A stretch of 35,651 bases of DNA from positions 99,655 to 135,305 of the forward strand of contig CABXXT010000001.1 of the NCBI GenBank assembly GCA_902516285.1, in the 5' to 3' direction. The position numbers were made by a program, and so were the translations under genes. The notes below the pieces were generated by a model that had not been told where the DNA came from, did no database searches, and saw only the letters and a list, made by a program, of their open reading frames with translations. The DNA is from an uncultured SAR86 cluster bacterium. GTDB taxonomy: Bacteria > Pseudomonadota > Gammaproteobacteria > Magnimaribacterales > D2472. Position 1 is the stretch's first letter. Every line of letters begins with the position of its first letter. Positions 24,478 through 34,266 of the stretch are shown here, piece after piece.

Positions 24478-25941
24478 CTAGCTTCTTTGGTAGTTTGGAG
24501 CCTCTTTTGTAATCATAACATCATGGACATGACTCTCAGTCATACCTGCATTAGTTATTTCTATAAACTGACTATTTTTTTGCATTTCATCAATAGTTTT
24601 ACATCCAATATATCCCATACTTTGCCTTAAACCACCAATAAGCTGATCAATAACTTTTATAACTAAACCTTTATAGGCTACACGTCCCTCAATACCCTCT
24701 GGAACTAATTTATCTGCATCAATATCTTCTTGCGAATATCTGTTTGCATCTTGTCTTTCTGTCATTGCTCCAATTGAACCCATTCCTCTATAAGTTTTGA
24801 AACTTCTTCCTTGAAAAAGCTCAACCTCTCCTGGAGCTTCCTCAGTTCCAGCAAACAAACCACCCAGCATCACTGAATCAGCACCAGCGGCGATAGCTTT
24901 TGCAATATCTCCTGAGAATCTAATACCTCCATCAGCAATTATTGGTATATCTTTATCCTTAAGAGCATTTTTTATATCAAGGATTGCTGATATTTGAGGA
25001 ACACCAATTCCGGCAATTATTCTTGTAGTACAAATTGATCCAGGACCCATACCAACCTTCACTGCATCAGCTCCTGCATTTACTAGTTCAAAAGCACCCT
25101 CTGATGTAGCAACATTTCCAGCAATGATATCAATTTCTTTGAATTGATCTTTTATTAATTTAACTGTTTGAAGAACATTTTTTGAATGGCCATGGGCACT
25201 GTCAATTACAAAAACATCTACTCCAGCTTCAGCTAAAGCTTTAGCACGCTCAAGAGTCTCTTTCCCTGTTCCAAGAGCGGCACCTACCATCAGTCTTCCC
25301 GAAATATCTTTAGTAGCATTTGGATGTTGAGCAGCCTTTTCAATGTCCTTCATCGTAACCAATCCAGTTAATGTTCCACTGTCATCAAGTACTAAAATTT
25401 TTTCTATTCTATTTTCATACATTAATTTTTTGACTTCTTTTTGAGATGTTCCCTCTTGAACAGTTACTAAATTTTCTAAAGAGGTCATAATTGACGAAAC
25501 TTTAGATTCCATATCATCTGCGTATCTAAAATCTCGACTTGTTACAATTCCCTTTAACACATCATTATCAACAACTGGCATACCTGAAATACTCAGCTCG
25601 GTAGTTAACTGTTTCAATTCTCCAATTGTTTTGTTTGAATCAATAGTCACAGGATCTCTAACTATCCCACTCTCATATTTTTTGACTGCTTTAACAAGCT
25701 GTGCTTGTTCCTCAATAGAATTATTCTTATGAATTACGCCAAGACCGCCCGCTTCTGCAAGCGCAATACCCATCTTAGATTCTGTCACAGTATCCATGGC
25801 AGCAGATATTAAAGGAGTTTTAACGGTAATGTTTTTAGTGAGCTTTGTTTCAGTTACAGCTTCACTCGGAACGAAGTCACTGTAACGTGGTAAAAGAAGT
25901 ACATCATCGAATGTTAGGGCTTTTGATTTTACTTTGTCCAT
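24478..25941 (-). CDS. guaB: IMP dehydrogenase
   Basis: A 487-residue enzyme oxidising IMP to XMP with NAD, the committed step to GMP. Two CBS domains occupy about residues 95-205 (DPVTI to DIEKAA). The catalytic loop [15 protein letters not shown] holds Cys304, AHGHSKNV marks the NAD site, and the flap [10 protein letters not shown] is present. Length is typical. It heads the guaBA pair with a 4-base gap to guaA. The likely promoter (25947-25955) would give a leaderless transcript. Confidence 0.99.
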   Translation of the reverse strand: MDKVKSKALTFDDVLLLPRYSDFVPSEAVTETKLTKNITVKTPLISAAMDTVTESKMGIALAEAGGLGVIHKNNSIEEQAQLVKAVKKYESGIVRDPVTIDSNKTIGELKQLTTELSISGMPVVDNDVLKGIVTSRDFRYADDMESKVSSIMTSLENLVTVQEGTSQKEVKKLMYENRIEKILVLDDSGTLTGLVTMKDIEKAAQHPNATKDISGRLMVGAALGTGKETLERAKALAEAGVDVFVIDSAHGHSKNVLQTVKLIKDQFKEIDIIAGNVATSEGAFELVNAGADAVKVGMGPGSICTTRIIAGIGVPQISAILDIKNALKDKDIPIIADGGIRFSGDIAKAIAAGADSVMLGGLFAGTEEAPGEVELFQGRSFKTYRGMGSIGAMTERQDANRYSQEDIDADKLVPEGIEGRVAYKGLVIKVIDQLIGGLRQSMGYIGCKTIDEMQKNSQFIEITNAGMTESHVHDVMITKEAPNYQRS

Positions 25942-25946
25942 GTTGG

Positions 25947-25955
25947 ATTATAGCA
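25947..25955 (-). promoter_or_regulatory. Extended -10 promoter of guaBA
   Basis: On the minus strand this reads TGCTATAAT, a perfect TGn-TATAAT extended -10, only 5 bases ahead of the guaB ATG. No SD lies between, so transcription would begin at about the A of the ATG. No good -35 is visible, as usual for extended -10 promoters. Confidence 0.55.
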
Positions 25956-26001
25956 ATTCTTATATGAAAAAAAAATCACTATGATATATAAAAAATAATA
26001 T

Positions 26002-26229
26002 TTAAAAAATTAAACCTAAGATATAAATTATTGTTAGCCCAGCATTAAGAATTATTAAAGTTTGCTCCCTCCAAAGTATACCAACAAGAACCCAAAGCGT
26101 ATTAGCAGAAATAAATGCCCAATGATGATATTCTAGCTCGGGTACAAAACTTGCTAAAGCAGCAGCTAATATAAGTATAGTTGTAGCTATCCAAGCCAAG
26201 AATTGATAAGGCTTTTCATTTTGTTCCAT
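26002..26229 (-). CDS. Small hydrophobic membrane protein
   Basis: A 75-residue protein with two to three hydrophobic segments: residues about 8-28, 36-52 and 56-75. Charged residues lie at the N-terminus and in the WREQ turn. It is not assigned to a named family. It starts 15 bases after the pterin dehydratase stop in the same orientation and ends 60 bases upstream of guaB, so it may belong to the fumC transcript. Confidence 0.65.
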   Translation of the reverse strand: MEQNEKPYQFLAWIATTILILAAALASFVPELEYHHWAFISANTLWVLVGILWREQTLIILNAGLTIIYILGLIF

Positions 26230-26244
26230 GATTAAAAATAATTT

Positions 26245-26592
26245 CTACGTATGAGAAAACAACTTATCAGTTTTAGCAGCACAAATAAAATCATTTTTGT
26301 GTAATCCTTTGATTTTGTGTGACCACCAAGAAACTGTTACCTTACCCCATTCTAGAAGAATCTCTGGATGATGATCTTCTTCTTCTGCAAGAATGGCAAT
26401 TTTATTGGCAAAACTAACTGAATCTTCATAGTTAATAAATGCGAATGAGCAAACAAGCTTTTTGCTTTCAGCTTCTTCAATAATACACCATGATGGAATT
26501 TGGTTCATCAAATTATTTATTTCACTTTCAGACAATATTGGCGCATCCTCTCTGCATGCCTCACAAGAATTATTAACTAGGTTTTTATCCAA
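26245..26592 (-). CDS. 4a-hydroxytetrahydrobiopterin dehydratase (PCD/DCoH)
   Basis: A pterin-4a-carbinolamine dehydratase recycling the pterin cofactor of aromatic hydroxylases, or a related salvage enzyme. The signature EEDHHPEILLEWGKVTVSWWSHK is split here across the mid C-terminal third, with the two His residues in the active site. The upstream ATG at 26628 overlaps fumC by 35 bases; a better start is TTG at 26592, with AAGGAGG (26601-26607, complement) 8 bases ahead and inside the fumC end. That gives 115 residues, the normal length. No phenylalanine hydroxylase is in the window. Confidence 0.9.
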   Translation of the reverse strand: MDKNLVNNSCEACREDAPILSESEINNLMNQIPSWCIIEEAESKKLVCSFAFINYEDSVSFANKIAILAEEEDHHPEILLEWGKVTVSWWSHKIKGLHKNDFICAAKTDKLFSHT

Positions 26593-26593
26593 A

Positions 26594-27985
26594 CTAAATT
26601 CCTCCTTTTGAAAGCTTTGTTGGATCAAGCAATTTTTTAAGTTTTGCCATTGGAATATCTGTTTCTTCAGAGGCTACATCAATAATTGGTCTATTTTCTT
26701 TATATGCTTTCTTTGCAATCGCTGCAGCGCTTTCATAACCAATAATTGGATTCAAGGCTGTTACTAAAATAGGGTTTTTAGAGAGGGATATTTCTAAATT
26801 TTTTACATTAACTTTGAAAGAATTAATTGCTTTCTGTGACAATACACTCATGGATCCTGCCATAAGATTAATACTCTTTAAAAGGTTATAAGCTATAACT
26901 GGAAGCATCACATTAAGCTGAAAGCTTCCAGATTGGGCGGCAATAGTAATAGATGCATCGTTCCCAATTACATCAGCAGAAGCCATTGCAACTGCCTCAG
27001 GAATAACAGGATTTACTTTTCCAGGCATGATGCTGCTTCCTGGTTGCAATTCTTTGAGTTCAATTTCAGATAAACCAGTTAATGGTCCACTATTCATCCA
27101 ACGTAAATCATTAGATATTTTCATTAAAATTACTGCTAGATTTTTTAACTCTCCTGACAATTGAACAGAGCAATCTTGGGAACTAAGTTCATGATAAAAA
27201 TTTTTACTTGCCACAAACTTATATTTTCCAGGATAAAGCTTAGAAATTTCTTGAGAAAAATAACGTGAAAATTGCTTATGAGCATTTATGCCGCTTCCAA
27301 CAGCGGTTCCACCTTGGGGTAGGATAAGAAATTTGTTTGCAATAATGTTTATCATTTCATTAGAGGCTCTTAATTGGCTTGACCATGCAAACAACTCTTC
27401 TGAGAAGTTAATTGGCATTGCATCCATTAAATGAGTCCTACCAGTCTTAATGACTCCATCAATCGATTTTGCTTTTTTTTCGATTGTATTAATTAGATCA
27501 TCTAACGCTGGAATTAATTTTTTTGTAAGATCCATGTGTGCGCTAATTTTAATAGCAGTAGGAATTACATCATTACTACTTTGGCTCATATTTACATCAT
27601 CATTTGGGCTAATAGTAAGTTTGGAGTTCTTTGATGCCAAATTAGCAATTACTTCATTGGCATTCATATTTGAACTCGTACCAGAGCCTGTTTGAAAAAC
27701 ATCTACTGGAAATTCATGATGGTGTTTTTCTTGCCATACTTCTTTTGAAGCTTTCGAAATCGCTTTAGCTTTTTTTGTTGGTATTAATTTAAGTCTCAAA
27801 TTAGCTTTTGCAGCTGCATCTTTTATCAATCCTAAAGAAGATACAAAAGATTTTGTAAAAGGAAAATCCATTTTTATTCCACTTATTGGAAAATTATTTA
27901 TTGCCCTTTGAGTTTGAGCACCCCAAAGTGCTTTGTTTGGAACCTTAACCTCACCAATGCTATCTTTTTCAATTCTAAATTTCAT
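26594..27985 (-). CDS. fumC: Fumarate hydratase class II
   Basis: A 463-residue iron-independent fumarase interconverting fumarate and malate in the TCA cycle. The superfamily signature PGSSIMPGKVNP occupies residues 315-326, TGSGTSSNMNANE (99-111) and GRTHLMDA (182-189) form the rest of the active site. Length is standard. AAGGAAG is the SD before the ATG at 27985. The stop overlaps the region providing the SD of the following pterin dehydratase. It is divergent from the class II aldolase gene with 67 bases between. Confidence 0.97.
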   Translation of the reverse strand: MKFRIEKDSIGEVKVPNKALWGAQTQRAINNFPISGIKMDFPFTKSFVSSLGLIKDAAAKANLRLKLIPTKKAKAISKASKEVWQEKHHHEFPVDVFQTGSGTSSNMNANEVIANLASKNSKLTISPNDDVNMSQSSNDVIPTAIKISAHMDLTKKLIPALDDLINTIEKKAKSIDGVIKTGRTHLMDAMPINFSEELFAWSSQLRASNEMINIIANKFLILPQGGTAVGSGINAHKQFSRYFSQEISKLYPGKYKFVASKNFYHELSSQDCSVQLSGELKNLAVILMKISNDLRWMNSGPLTGLSEIELKELQPGSSIMPGKVNPVIPEAVAMASADVIGNDASITIAAQSGSFQLNVMLPVIAYNLLKSINLMAGSMSVLSQKAINSFKVNVKNLEISLSKNPILVTALNPIIGYESAAAIAKKAYKENRPIIDVASEETDIPMAKLKKLLDPTKLSKGGI

Positions 27986-28052
27986 ATTCTTCCTTTTTTT
28001 GGTAAGCTATTTTAACTATTTTAACATTAATGAGTAAAAGAGAATAAAAACT

Positions 28053-28862
28053 ATGTCAAATGTTTCACCAATTAAAATTGATATTTTTGATGGAAGACTT
28101 CCATTAAAAGAAAAAGGCCTTGTTTTTCAAGAATTTGCAAATCCTGCTGAAGAGAGAAGAAACCAATTAGAAAAATTGGCTGCAGGATTTAGATTATTTG
28201 ATTACTTTGGTTTTAATGAAGGAGTAGCTGGTCATATTACTTACAGAGATCCAGAATTTAAAGATCATTTCTGGGTAAATCCTTTAGGTGTTCATTTTTC
28301 CCAAATATCAGTTTCCGACTTACTACTGGTGAATCATGATGGCAAAGTTGTTCAAGGTGATAAAGATGTAAATGTTGCTGCTTTTGCAATTCATTCAAGA
28401 CTTCATAAAGCAAGGCCTGATGTAAATGCAGCCGCTCATTCACATTCAATTTATGGAAGAACATTTTCAACCCTTGGTAAGCTTTTAGATCCTATCTCAC
28501 AAGATGCTTGTGCATTCTATGAAAATCAAGGTCTTTATGAAGATTTTTCTGGCGTTGTTGAAGAAGTTGATGAAGGAGATGAAATTGCGAAGGCTCTTGG
28601 AAAGAAAAAAGTTGCAATTTTACAAAATCATGGAATATTGACAACAGGTCCATCTGTAGATATAGCTCTTTGGTTTTATATGTCAATGGAAAGATGTTGC
28701 CAAGCCCAATTGATGGCTGAAGCTGCTGGAAAGCCAAAGATAATTCCGCATGAAACCGCAATAAAAACAAGAGAATTTATAGCTAACGATATTGCTGCCT
28801 GGGCGAGTTATCAACCTGCATTTGATAAAATTGTAAAAATGCAACCGGATCTTTTAGATTAG
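28053..28862 (+). CDS. Class II aldolase/adducin family protein
   Basis: A 269-residue metal-dependent aldolase-like protein. AAHSHSIYGR (residues 127-136) supplies the paired metal-binding His129/His131, and QNHGILTTG holds the third conserved His; FNEGVAGHITYRDP near 54-67 is the substrate loop. These family members catalyse retro-aldol cleavage or decarboxylation of sugar and sugar-acid phosphates, but stand-alone members of this size are often of unknown substrate. It converges on the aldehyde dehydrogenase gene with a 4-base overlap of stop codons (TTAG, 28859-28862). Confidence 0.92.
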   Translation: MSNVSPIKIDIFDGRLPLKEKGLVFQEFANPAEERRNQLEKLAAGFRLFDYFGFNEGVAGHITYRDPEFKDHFWVNPLGVHFSQISVSDLLLVNHDGKVVQGDKDVNVAAFAIHSRLHKARPDVNAAAHSHSIYGRTFSTLGKLLDPISQDACAFYENQGLYEDFSGVVEEVDEGDEIAKALGKKKVAILQNHGILTTGPSVDIALWFYMSMERCCQAQLMAEAAGKPKIIPHETAIKTREFIANDIAAWASYQPAFDKIVKMQPDLLD

Positions 28863-30283
28863 ATCTCCGGTGCAATTATAGCTTTCGTTTCAAGACATTC
28901 TTCGAGCCCATGTTTTCCATGCTCTCTTCCATTCCCCGATGTTTTATAACCTCCAAAAGGAGCTGCATTTCCCCTTGCACCTCCATTAATTGTAATCTGC
29001 CCCGCACGAATTTGATTACCTACTTCAATTGCATGAGATAGTTCACCTTGAACATATCCAGCTAAGCCATACTCTGTATCATTTGCAATTTTTATTGCCT
29101 CTTCTTCATTATCGTATTTAATAATGCATAAAACAGGTCCAAATATCTCCTCTTTTGCAATTGTCATGTCATTAGTTACGTCTGCAAATACTGTCGGTTT
29201 TACATAATAGCCTTTTTCACATCCCTCAGGTTTTTCAGGTCCACCTGCAACTAATCTCGCTCCTTCTTCAATACCAATTTCTATCATCTTTACTACTTTT
29301 TCGTATTGAGTTTTATTTGAAATTGGACCCATCCTAAATTCTCCATTTGGATCTCCTACTGAAGTGTTGTTTGCTGTCTGTGTTGCTACTTCAACAGCTT
29401 TGTCATAATTTTTTGATGATACAAGCATTCTTGTTGGAGCATTACATGATTGACCAGAATTTAGAAAACAATGACCTGCGCCACCTTTAACGGATTTCTC
29501 AAGATCAGCAACATCATCTAAAATTATATTTGCAGATTTTCCACCAAGTTCCTGTTGAACTCTTTTAACAGTATTCGCTGAAGCTTGTGCAACCGCAATT
29601 CCCGCCCTAGTAGAACCTGTGAATGACATCATATCTACCTTTTCGTGCTCTGAAAGAGCAGCTCCTACAATTGGTCCATATCCGTTTACTAAATTAAAGA
29701 CGCCTTTTGGAACACCAGCATCATGCATCACTTCAGCTAATAACATTGAACAATATGGAGATATTTCGCTTGGTTTTAGAACCATAGTACATCCACTTGC
29801 AATAGCAGCAGATACTTTGGTAGTTATTTGGTTCATTGGCCAGTTCCATGGAGTAATCATACCTACAACACCAATTGGCTCTTTTCTTAAAGTATAACCA
29901 TCTTCTTTTTTTTCAAATTCATAGTTTTCAAGAGCTTCAAGAGTTTCTTTAAAGTTTTTAAGGCCTGTATTTGCTTGTGCTCTTTCAGAAAGCCATTGGG
30001 GAGCTCCCATTTCTTTGGTAATTACTTCAACAAAATCTTTATATCTATTTTCATACTCTTTAATGATTGCTTTAAGAAGCTCAATTCTTTCATCTTGAGT
30101 AGTAGTAGAAAATGTTTTAAATGCCTCAGCAGCTGCCTTAACTGCAATGTCAATATCATCTTTTGTACCTGCAGTAATTTGCCCAATAACTTCTTCATTG
30201 GCTGGATTAATGACATCAATTAAGTCATTACTATCAGACTTTATCCATTCACCATTTATATAGAAATTTAAATCATTACTCAT
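28859..30283 (-). CDS. NAD(P)-dependent aldehyde dehydrogenase
   Basis: A 474-residue aldehyde dehydrogenase. The catalytic Cys280 lies in NSGQSCNAPTRM, the general base Glu245 in QELGGKSANII, and the oxyanion Asn in TPWNWPM (144-150); GSTRAG near 223-228 is the cofactor loop. Length and motifs fit a broad-specificity class I/II-like enzyme. The aldehyde is unknown. GGAGAT precedes the ATG by a few bases, a good SD. Confidence 0.95.
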   Translation of the reverse strand: MSNDLNFYINGEWIKSDSNDLIDVINPANEEVIGQITAGTKDDIDIAVKAAAEAFKTFSTTTQDERIELLKAIIKEYENRYKDFVEVITKEMGAPQWLSERAQANTGLKNFKETLEALENYEFEKKEDGYTLRKEPIGVVGMITPWNWPMNQITTKVSAAIASGCTMVLKPSEISPYCSMLLAEVMHDAGVPKGVFNLVNGYGPIVGAALSEHEKVDMMSFTGSTRAGIAVAQASANTVKRVQQELGGKSANIILDDVADLEKSVKGGAGHCFLNSGQSCNAPTRMLVSSKNYDKAVEVATQTANNTSVGDPNGEFRMGPISNKTQYEKVVKMIEIGIEEGARLVAGGPEKPEGCEKGYYVKPTVFADVTNDMTIAKEEIFGPVLCIIKYDNEEEAIKIANDTEYGLAGYVQGELSHAIEVGNQIRAGQITINGGARGNAAPFGGYKTSGNGREHGKHGLEECLETKAIIAPEI

Positions 30284-30345
30284 ATTTATCTCCTAAATAA
30301 TTTGAAATTATAACTAAAATTGCAATAATGAACTACAGAGATTTT

Positions 30346-32025
30346 TTAGAAAAGTCCCGTAATTTCTTTATCTTTATCTAAACCAATAGCCTCAGCAGCC
30401 GGAATTCTTGGAAGGCCAGGCATTGTCATAATTTCTCCACAAACTACTACTATAAATTCAGCACCTGCAGATAATCTTACCTCTCTTATAGGAATATCAT
30501 GCCCAACTGGCGCACACATCAGTAAAGGATCTGTTGAAAAACTATACTGAGTTTTAGCCATACATATTGGATAATTACCAAAGCCATCCTCTTCAAGTTT
30601 TTTAAATTGGTTTCGAACTTTCTTATCAGCAATTATTTCAGCAGCTCCATATATTTTTTTTGCAACTGTGGATGTTTTATCCCAAAGAGACATTTCATCA
30701 TCATATAGAGTTTTAAATTCTGCTGAATTAGAATCTGAGACTTTCGCTACTTCCTCAGCCAGATCACTAGCACCTTCACCACCCTTTTCCCAGTGGGATG
30801 ATATTTTGCATTGCACTCCAAGATTTTTACAAAAATTAATTATCTGCTCATGCTCTTTTTTTGTATCAGTTACATAATCATTAATAGCAACAACAACAGG
30901 TACTCCAAATTTCTCAATATTCTCAATATGTTTTGCAAGATTTTCACATCCTTTTAAAACTGCATCAGCATTTTCTATACTAAGTTCATCTTTTTTTACA
31001 CCACCGTGCATTTTTAATGCTTTTGTAGTTGCAACCAATACAACTGCATCGGGTTTAAGACCTGATTTTCTACATTTAATATTAAAAAACTTTTCAGCTC
31101 CTAAGTCAGCACCAAAACCTGCCTCAGTTACAACATAGTCTGCTAATTTTAATGCTGTTTTTGTAGCAACAACTGAATTGCAGCCGTGAGCAATATTTGC
31201 AAAGGGTCCTCCGTGCATGAGAGCAGGATTATTTTCTAATGTTTGAACCAGATTTGGTTGAAATGCATCTTTTAACAGTGCTGTAATAGCTCCATCTGCA
31301 TTAAGTTCTTTTGCTTTAACAGGTTCATTTTTCTTTGTATAGCCTATAACAATATTTCCAATTCTTGTTTGTAAGTCATCTAAATCTGATGCTAAGCAAA
31401 ATACAGCCATTATTTCTGAAGCTACAGTGATATCATATCCGCTTTGTCGCGGTATTCCATTTCCAGTCCCGCCAAGACCACATGTAATATCTCTTAATGA
31501 TCTGTCATTCATATCAACAACTCTTTTCCAAGTTATTCTTCTTGGGTCAATATTAAGTTCATTCTCCCAATGGATATGATTATCAATTAGAGCTGATAGA
31601 AGATTATGTGCTGCGCCAATAGCATGAAAATCTCCAGTAAAATGTAAATTTATATCAGTCATAGGTATAACTTGAGCATATCCCCCACCTGCAGCACCAC
31701 CTTTCATGCCAAAACATGGTCCTAAACTTGGTTCTCTTAGGCAAATCATTGCTTTTTTTCCAATATGACAAAGACCATCTACTAATCCAACACTTGTAGT
31801 TGTCTTTCCTTCCCCAGCAGGAGTTGGTGAAATTGCTGTAACAAGTATTAATTTTCCGTTGTCATTATTTGAAACTGATTTAATTAAGTTATGAGAAAGC
31901 TTTGCTTTATCGTCCCCAAAACAGATTAAATTTTCTTTATTGATACTTATTGAATCAGCAATTTCAACAATATTTTTTTTGTTTGCAGAATTTGCAATTT
32001 CTAAGTCACTCAGATATTCAGACAT
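30346..32025 (-). CDS. fhs: Formate-tetrahydrofolate ligase
   Basis: A 559-residue enzyme making 10-formyl-THF from formate, THF and ATP, supplying one-carbon units. The P-loop [15 protein letters not shown] (residues 66-80) is diagnostic, and [16 protein letters not shown] and [16 protein letters not shown] also match. The ending [18 protein letters not shown] is typical of the family. GAGGT lies ahead of the start ATG. It likely has its own promoter in 32026-32091. Its 10-formyl-THF product is used for purine synthesis, so it fits with guaBA (inference). Confidence 0.98.
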   Translation of the reverse strand: MSEYLSDLEIANSANKKNIVEIADSISINKENLICFGDDKAKLSHNLIKSVSNNDNGKLILVTAISPTPAGEGKTTTSVGLVDGLCHIGKKAMICLREPSLGPCFGMKGGAAGGGYAQVIPMTDINLHFTGDFHAIGAAHNLLSALIDNHIHWENELNIDPRRITWKRVVDMNDRSLRDITCGLGGTGNGIPRQSGYDITVASEIMAVFCLASDLDDLQTRIGNIVIGYTKKNEPVKAKELNADGAITALLKDAFQPNLVQTLENNPALMHGGPFANIAHGCNSVVATKTALKLADYVVTEAGFGADLGAEKFFNIKCRKSGLKPDAVVLVATTKALKMHGGVKKDELSIENADAVLKGCENLAKHIENIEKFGVPVVVAINDYVTDTKKEHEQIINFCKNLGVQCKISSHWEKGGEGASDLAEEVAKVSDSNSAEFKTLYDDEMSLWDKTSTVAKKIYGAAEIIADKKVRNQFKKLEEDGFGNYPICMAKTQYSFSTDPLLMCAPVGHDIPIREVRLSAGAEFIVVVCGEIMTMPGLPRIPAAEAIGLDKDKEITGLF

Positions 32026-32091
32026 TGTTTACCTCAAAAAATTAGGTTAAGTATACATAAGTGAATAATACTAAACTAGAAAAAAAAATAA

Positions 32092-33507
32092 TTAATTTCT
32101 TGCACTATTGAATGCTTCAATTGCTCTTAATCTTGATTCTTTTAAATCTAATATTTGCTCAGGATAACCAAGATGAGATCGAATATTTGAAGCGGGACTA
32201 TGAATTTCTTTCGCATCTAAATCTTCAAGCTCACTAATATATTTTTTTATAAATAATCCACTTTTATCAAAGTTTTTTGATTGTGTTAGCGGATTAAAAA
32301 TTCTGAAATATGGTGCGGCATCCGTACCGGTTGAGCTACTCCATTGCCAACCTCCATTATTTGATGAAAAATCTCCATCCATTAGATTGCACATAAAAAA
32401 TGCCTCACCAATTTTCCAGTCATGAAGCATATTTTTAGTGAAGAACATTGCTGTAACCATTCTCAGTCTATTATGCATCCAGCCCTCTGTTTTGAGCTGC
32501 TTCATTGCAGCATCAATTATTGGAAAACCAGTTTCTCCATTTTTCCATGCGTCTAACTCACTTTCATCATGCCTCCATTTGATGTTTACTGTATATTCTT
32601 GAAAGGGTTTATCTTTGCTAACTCTTGGAAAACAGAACATTATATTTTTATAAAACTCTCTCCACACAATTTCATCAATCCACTTTACTATTCCAATTTC
32701 GTTGGAATCTAATTCAAAATTATTTCTTTTTAAAGCTTCTAAAATACATCTCCTAGGAGAAATTACTCCTGATGCAAAATAAGGCGATAATCTACTTGTT
32801 CCATCTATTATTGGGTCATTTCTGTCTTTAGAATATCTTAGGACTTTTTGATCTAAGTAATCATTTAGTCTCTTATAAGCCTCCTTCTCACCAACAGGCC
32901 ATAGTGACATGTCTACAGAATGAGTTTTTTTAAAACTAAAATCAAAGGTATTTACGTTAGATTTAATACCAGTATTATTTTTTGGAGTGTAATTAAATTC
33001 AATATCGAGAAGATCTATATTGAACTTTTCAATCCATTTTCTTTTAAAGGGTGTAAATACTGAATATGGTCTATCATCGCCAGTTCTCAATGTTCCAGGA
33101 GAATAGACCAAGCCATTTTCATAGTTGGAATATTTAATATTATTTTCATCCAAAACTTTCTTTAACATATCATCTCTCTTAATTTCATCAAACCCAACTT
33201 GATTGTTCCAGAAGACTTGTTGTAAGTTTCTTTCTTTTACTATTTGAAGAATTTTGTTTGGATCATCTAAAAAATTATTTGAATCAATAATGGTTAATGG
33301 AATATTAAATCTTCCTAAATCTTCTTCTAAACTTTTAAGATTTTCAATAATAAAGTGAGTTTTACAATTAGCTTCATTATGGGCCTCATTTTGATTTAAT
33401 GAATGTAAATAAACACAATGAACTTCTGAAGATGATATGCAAGCATTTTTGAGAGCTTGATTATCATCAATTCTTAGATCACTTCTGAACCAAACTAAAC
33501 TTTTCAT
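32092..33507 (-). CDS. phrB: Deoxyribodipyrimidine photolyase, class I CPD
   Basis: A 471-residue flavoprotein repairing UV pyrimidine dimers with blue light. The N-terminal antenna domain opens with LVWFRSDLRIDDNQAL. The FAD domain contains TSRLSPYFASGVISPR near residue 237, WIDEIVWREFYKNI, GWMHNRLRMVTAMF and WQWSSSTGTDAAPYFRIFNP, with the Trp residues of the electron-transfer chain. Full-length. It precedes fhs by 66 bases and follows the IMPase-family gene by 3, so it is likely co-transcribed with that one. Consistent with life in sunlit surface water (inference). Confidence 0.96.
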   Translation of the reverse strand: MKSLVWFRSDLRIDDNQALKNACISSSEVHCVYLHSLNQNEAHNEANCKTHFIIENLKSLEEDLGRFNIPLTIIDSNNFLDDPNKILQIVKERNLQQVFWNNQVGFDEIKRDDMLKKVLDENNIKYSNYENGLVYSPGTLRTGDDRPYSVFTPFKRKWIEKFNIDLLDIEFNYTPKNNTGIKSNVNTFDFSFKKTHSVDMSLWPVGEKEAYKRLNDYLDQKVLRYSKDRNDPIIDGTSRLSPYFASGVISPRRCILEALKRNNFELDSNEIGIVKWIDEIVWREFYKNIMFCFPRVSKDKPFQEYTVNIKWRHDESELDAWKNGETGFPIIDAAMKQLKTEGWMHNRLRMVTAMFFTKNMLHDWKIGEAFFMCNLMDGDFSSNNGGWQWSSSTGTDAAPYFRIFNPLTQSKNFDKSGLFIKKYISELEDLDAKEIHSPASNIRSHLGYPEQILDLKESRLRAIEAFNSARN

Positions 33508-33510
33508 AAA

Positions 33511-34266
33511 CTACTCTGAAATATGTGAATTTGAGAAAACTATATCGACTTGAAAGTTATCCTTAAAATTATTTATTTTTGCATTACCACCAGAAGATTC
33601 AATTATTGCAGCGCCAGCAATAATATCCCATAAAAATACTCCATTTTCTTTATAAAGTTCTGCTTTGCCTGATGCTATATAACAAGATGCAATTGCAGCA
33701 GAGCCAATCATTCTTACTTTTTTCCAAGTTTGCATATCTTCAATCATTTTTTTAAGAGAATCATTTTCATAACTTGTGTTCACAGGTAATCCTGTAACTA
33801 AAACAGCCTGATTTTTATTATTAATCTTTGAAACTTCAATTTCTTTATTATTTAAAAAAGCTTCTTTGGTAATATTATTAGCCTTATATAAGTCATCATT
33901 ATTAAAATCATAAATTACTCCTAATATTGGTTTCATATTGCATACAAGACCTATTGATACAGAACAGATTGGTATATCTCTACTAAAATTTGCGGTTCCG
34001 TCTAAAGGATCAATAACCCAAAAGGTGTCGCCTAAATTTTCTACAGATTTTCCACTCTCTTCAGCTAAAATAGGATATTTTGAGATAGAGCTAATTGATT
34101 GTTTTATTAAATTTTCAGCTTCAACATCTGCTTGTAACTTTGTATCTTTTGGTCTGCTTTCTATCCTTACATTTAGTTTTGATTTATTTTTTAGTAGGTA
34201 TTTTCCAGCATTTAAAGCAGCCTCGACTGCATAACTCAGCTCTTGAGAATAGTCATTTTTAGTCAT
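33511..34266 (-). CDS. Inositol monophosphatase family phosphatase
   Basis: A 251-residue Mg-dependent sugar/nucleotide phosphatase. The metal-binding residues are in ILAEESG (Glu69/70), WVIDPLDGTANF (86-91) and LWDIIAGAA (Asp214), the three classic IMPase motifs. Members dephosphorylate inositol phosphate, PAP (CysQ) or fructose bisphosphate; the precise substrate cannot be read. Its ATG overlaps the preceding gene's stop by one base (TAATG), and it is 3 bases before the photolyase gene. Confidence 0.92.
   Translation of the reverse strand: MTKNDYSQELSYAVEAALNAGKYLLKNKSKLNVRIESRPKDTKLQADVEAENLIKQSISSISKYPILAEESGKSVENLGDTFWVIDPLDGTANFSRDIPICSVSIGLVCNMKPILGVIYDFNNDDLYKANNITKEAFLNNKEIEVSKINNKNQAVLVTGLPVNTSYENDSLKKMIEDMQTWKKVRMIGSAAIASCYIASGKAELYKENGVFLWDIIAGAAIIESSGGNAKINNFKDNFQVDIVFSNSHISE

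Noticed and set aside
25665-25682. CCCACTCT resembling the repeat core inside guaB
   Set aside because: It is coding sequence for a conserved segment of IMP dehydrogenase and has no flanking similarity; chance match.
28859-28862. Convergent 4-base stop overlap (TTAG) as an unusual arrangement
   Set aside because: Short convergent overlaps are ordinary in compact genomes and both proteins are intact.
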